From contig JAZULT010000076.1 in assembly GCA_045603225.1 (NCBI GenBank), forward strand, positions 1 through 64,000: a stretch of DNA of 64,000 bases, written 5' to 3'. Below the pieces are notes generated by a model. That model was given only the letters and a program-made list of their open reading frames with translations, was not told the origin of the DNA and did no database searches. The stretch comes from RGIG9115 sp045603225 (GTDB lineage Bacteria; Bacillota; Clostridia; UBA1381). Both the position numbers and the translations under genes were made by a program. This document shows positions 63,581 to 64,000 of the stretch, one piece after another (the first letter of the stretch is position 1; every line of letters starts with the position of its first letter).

Positions 63581-64000
63581 TTAGTAAATAACAGTCTCCA
63601 TGAAACGCTCAAACGATTCCACGGAATCTATAACGGAAACCTGCATATATGAACCTGTCCGAATTTCCATTTCTACTTCAATTGTATCAGCAGGACTGTT
63701 TGGTGATGATTTTTCTATTTTCTTTTCTGCGGAATACACTCCGGTAAGAACATCATCTGAATTGAATACAGCCGCAAGTACTTTGCAGTTAAATCCTTCT
63801 GCAACAGTATTGTTTTTTGCTGATACAGTAACTGTGTACTTTCCACCGTCTTTAACAGACTCTGCTTTTGCACCACCTTTTGTGAGTGTCGGCTGACTTA
63901 TCGTAAAGTCCTCATAAAGAGTCTTGAAAGTTACCTGTACAGCTTCACCTTCAACACCCTCACCGTTAATCGGTGCTACAAGATAAGTATACTCTTTATC
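63581..64000 (-). CDS. C-terminal end of a secreted multidomain protein (runs off the right edge)
   Basis: The open minus-strand frame enters from beyond 64000 and stops at TAA 63583-63581. The visible 139 residues include an FN3-like strand (YTYLVAPINGEGVEG) and then a beta domain ending SVIDSVESFERFMETVIY. That last domain is the same type found at the C-terminus of most secreted proteins in this window. The gene is therefore probably another binding protein or enzyme of the same system, first in the visible part of the operon. Confidence 0.8.
   Translation of the reverse strand, partial: DKEYTYLVAPINGEGVEGEAVQVTFKTLYEDFTISQPTLTKGGAKAESVKDGGKYTVTVSAKNNTVAEGFNCKVLAAVFNSDDVLTGVYSAEKKIEKSSPNSPADTIEVEMEIRTGSYMQVSVIDSVESFERFMETVIY

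Overview
This window looks like part of the chromosome of an anaerobic, low-GC Clostridia (Firmicutes) bacterium specialised in plant or complex polysaccharides. The evidence is the A+T-rich sequence, strong AGGAGG-type ribosome sites, many secreted proteins carrying S-layer homology (SLH) domains, an ABC sugar importer without its own ATPase, and long runs of carbohydrate-active genes. An oligogalacturonate-lyase-like protein hints at pectin. The repertoire recalls Monoglobus-like pectin degraders, but that is inference and I cannot assign a species.

Almost everything is on the minus strand and is read from right to left. (1) 63581 to 51020: end of a secreted protein, a four-module carbohydrate-binding protein, a 1529-residue SLH-anchored glycosidase, a cytoplasmic toroid enzyme (lyase or hydrolase), and a second glycosidase. 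(2) 50206-51019: a gene-free stretch with hairpins, an orphan promoter and possible IS debris. (3) 47797-50205: the only clear plus-strand gene, an AraC-family regulator. (4) 47473 to 29547: PL22-like protein, glycosidase, two SLH proteins, triple-repeat binding protein, large glycosidase, two MFS transporters. (5) 29201-29501: scar of a mobile element. (6) 28877 to 10087: ABC importer, two SLH proteins, two binding-module proteins, two glycosidases, ending at a strong hairpin. (7) 9969 to 1933: membrane-bound AraC regulator, metallo-beta-lactamase-fold hydrolase, two GH65 phosphorylases and beta-phosphoglucomutase. (8) Left edge: a decayed GH2 beta-galactosidase, an EEP-family hydrolase and the start of a short-chain dehydrogenase.

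A working model, which is inference: surface-held and secreted GH42-like glycosidases, helped by binding-module and SLH proteins, release oligosaccharides. These enter through the ABC or MFS transporters and are finished in the cytoplasm by the toroid enzyme, the PL22-like protein, and GH65 phosphorylases plus PgmB.

The most striking points are as follows. First, the plus-strand AraC regulator carries, in place of an ordinary sensor, a full-length relative of the cytoplasmic enzyme encoded nearby, with conserved polar residues of that enzyme changed. Second, six GH42-like paralogues each have a binding module inserted inside the catalytic barrel. Third, the gene order Gly-rich SLH protein, beta-rich SLH protein, binding-module protein(s), glycosidase occurs twice. 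No tRNA, rRNA or CRISPR array was seen.
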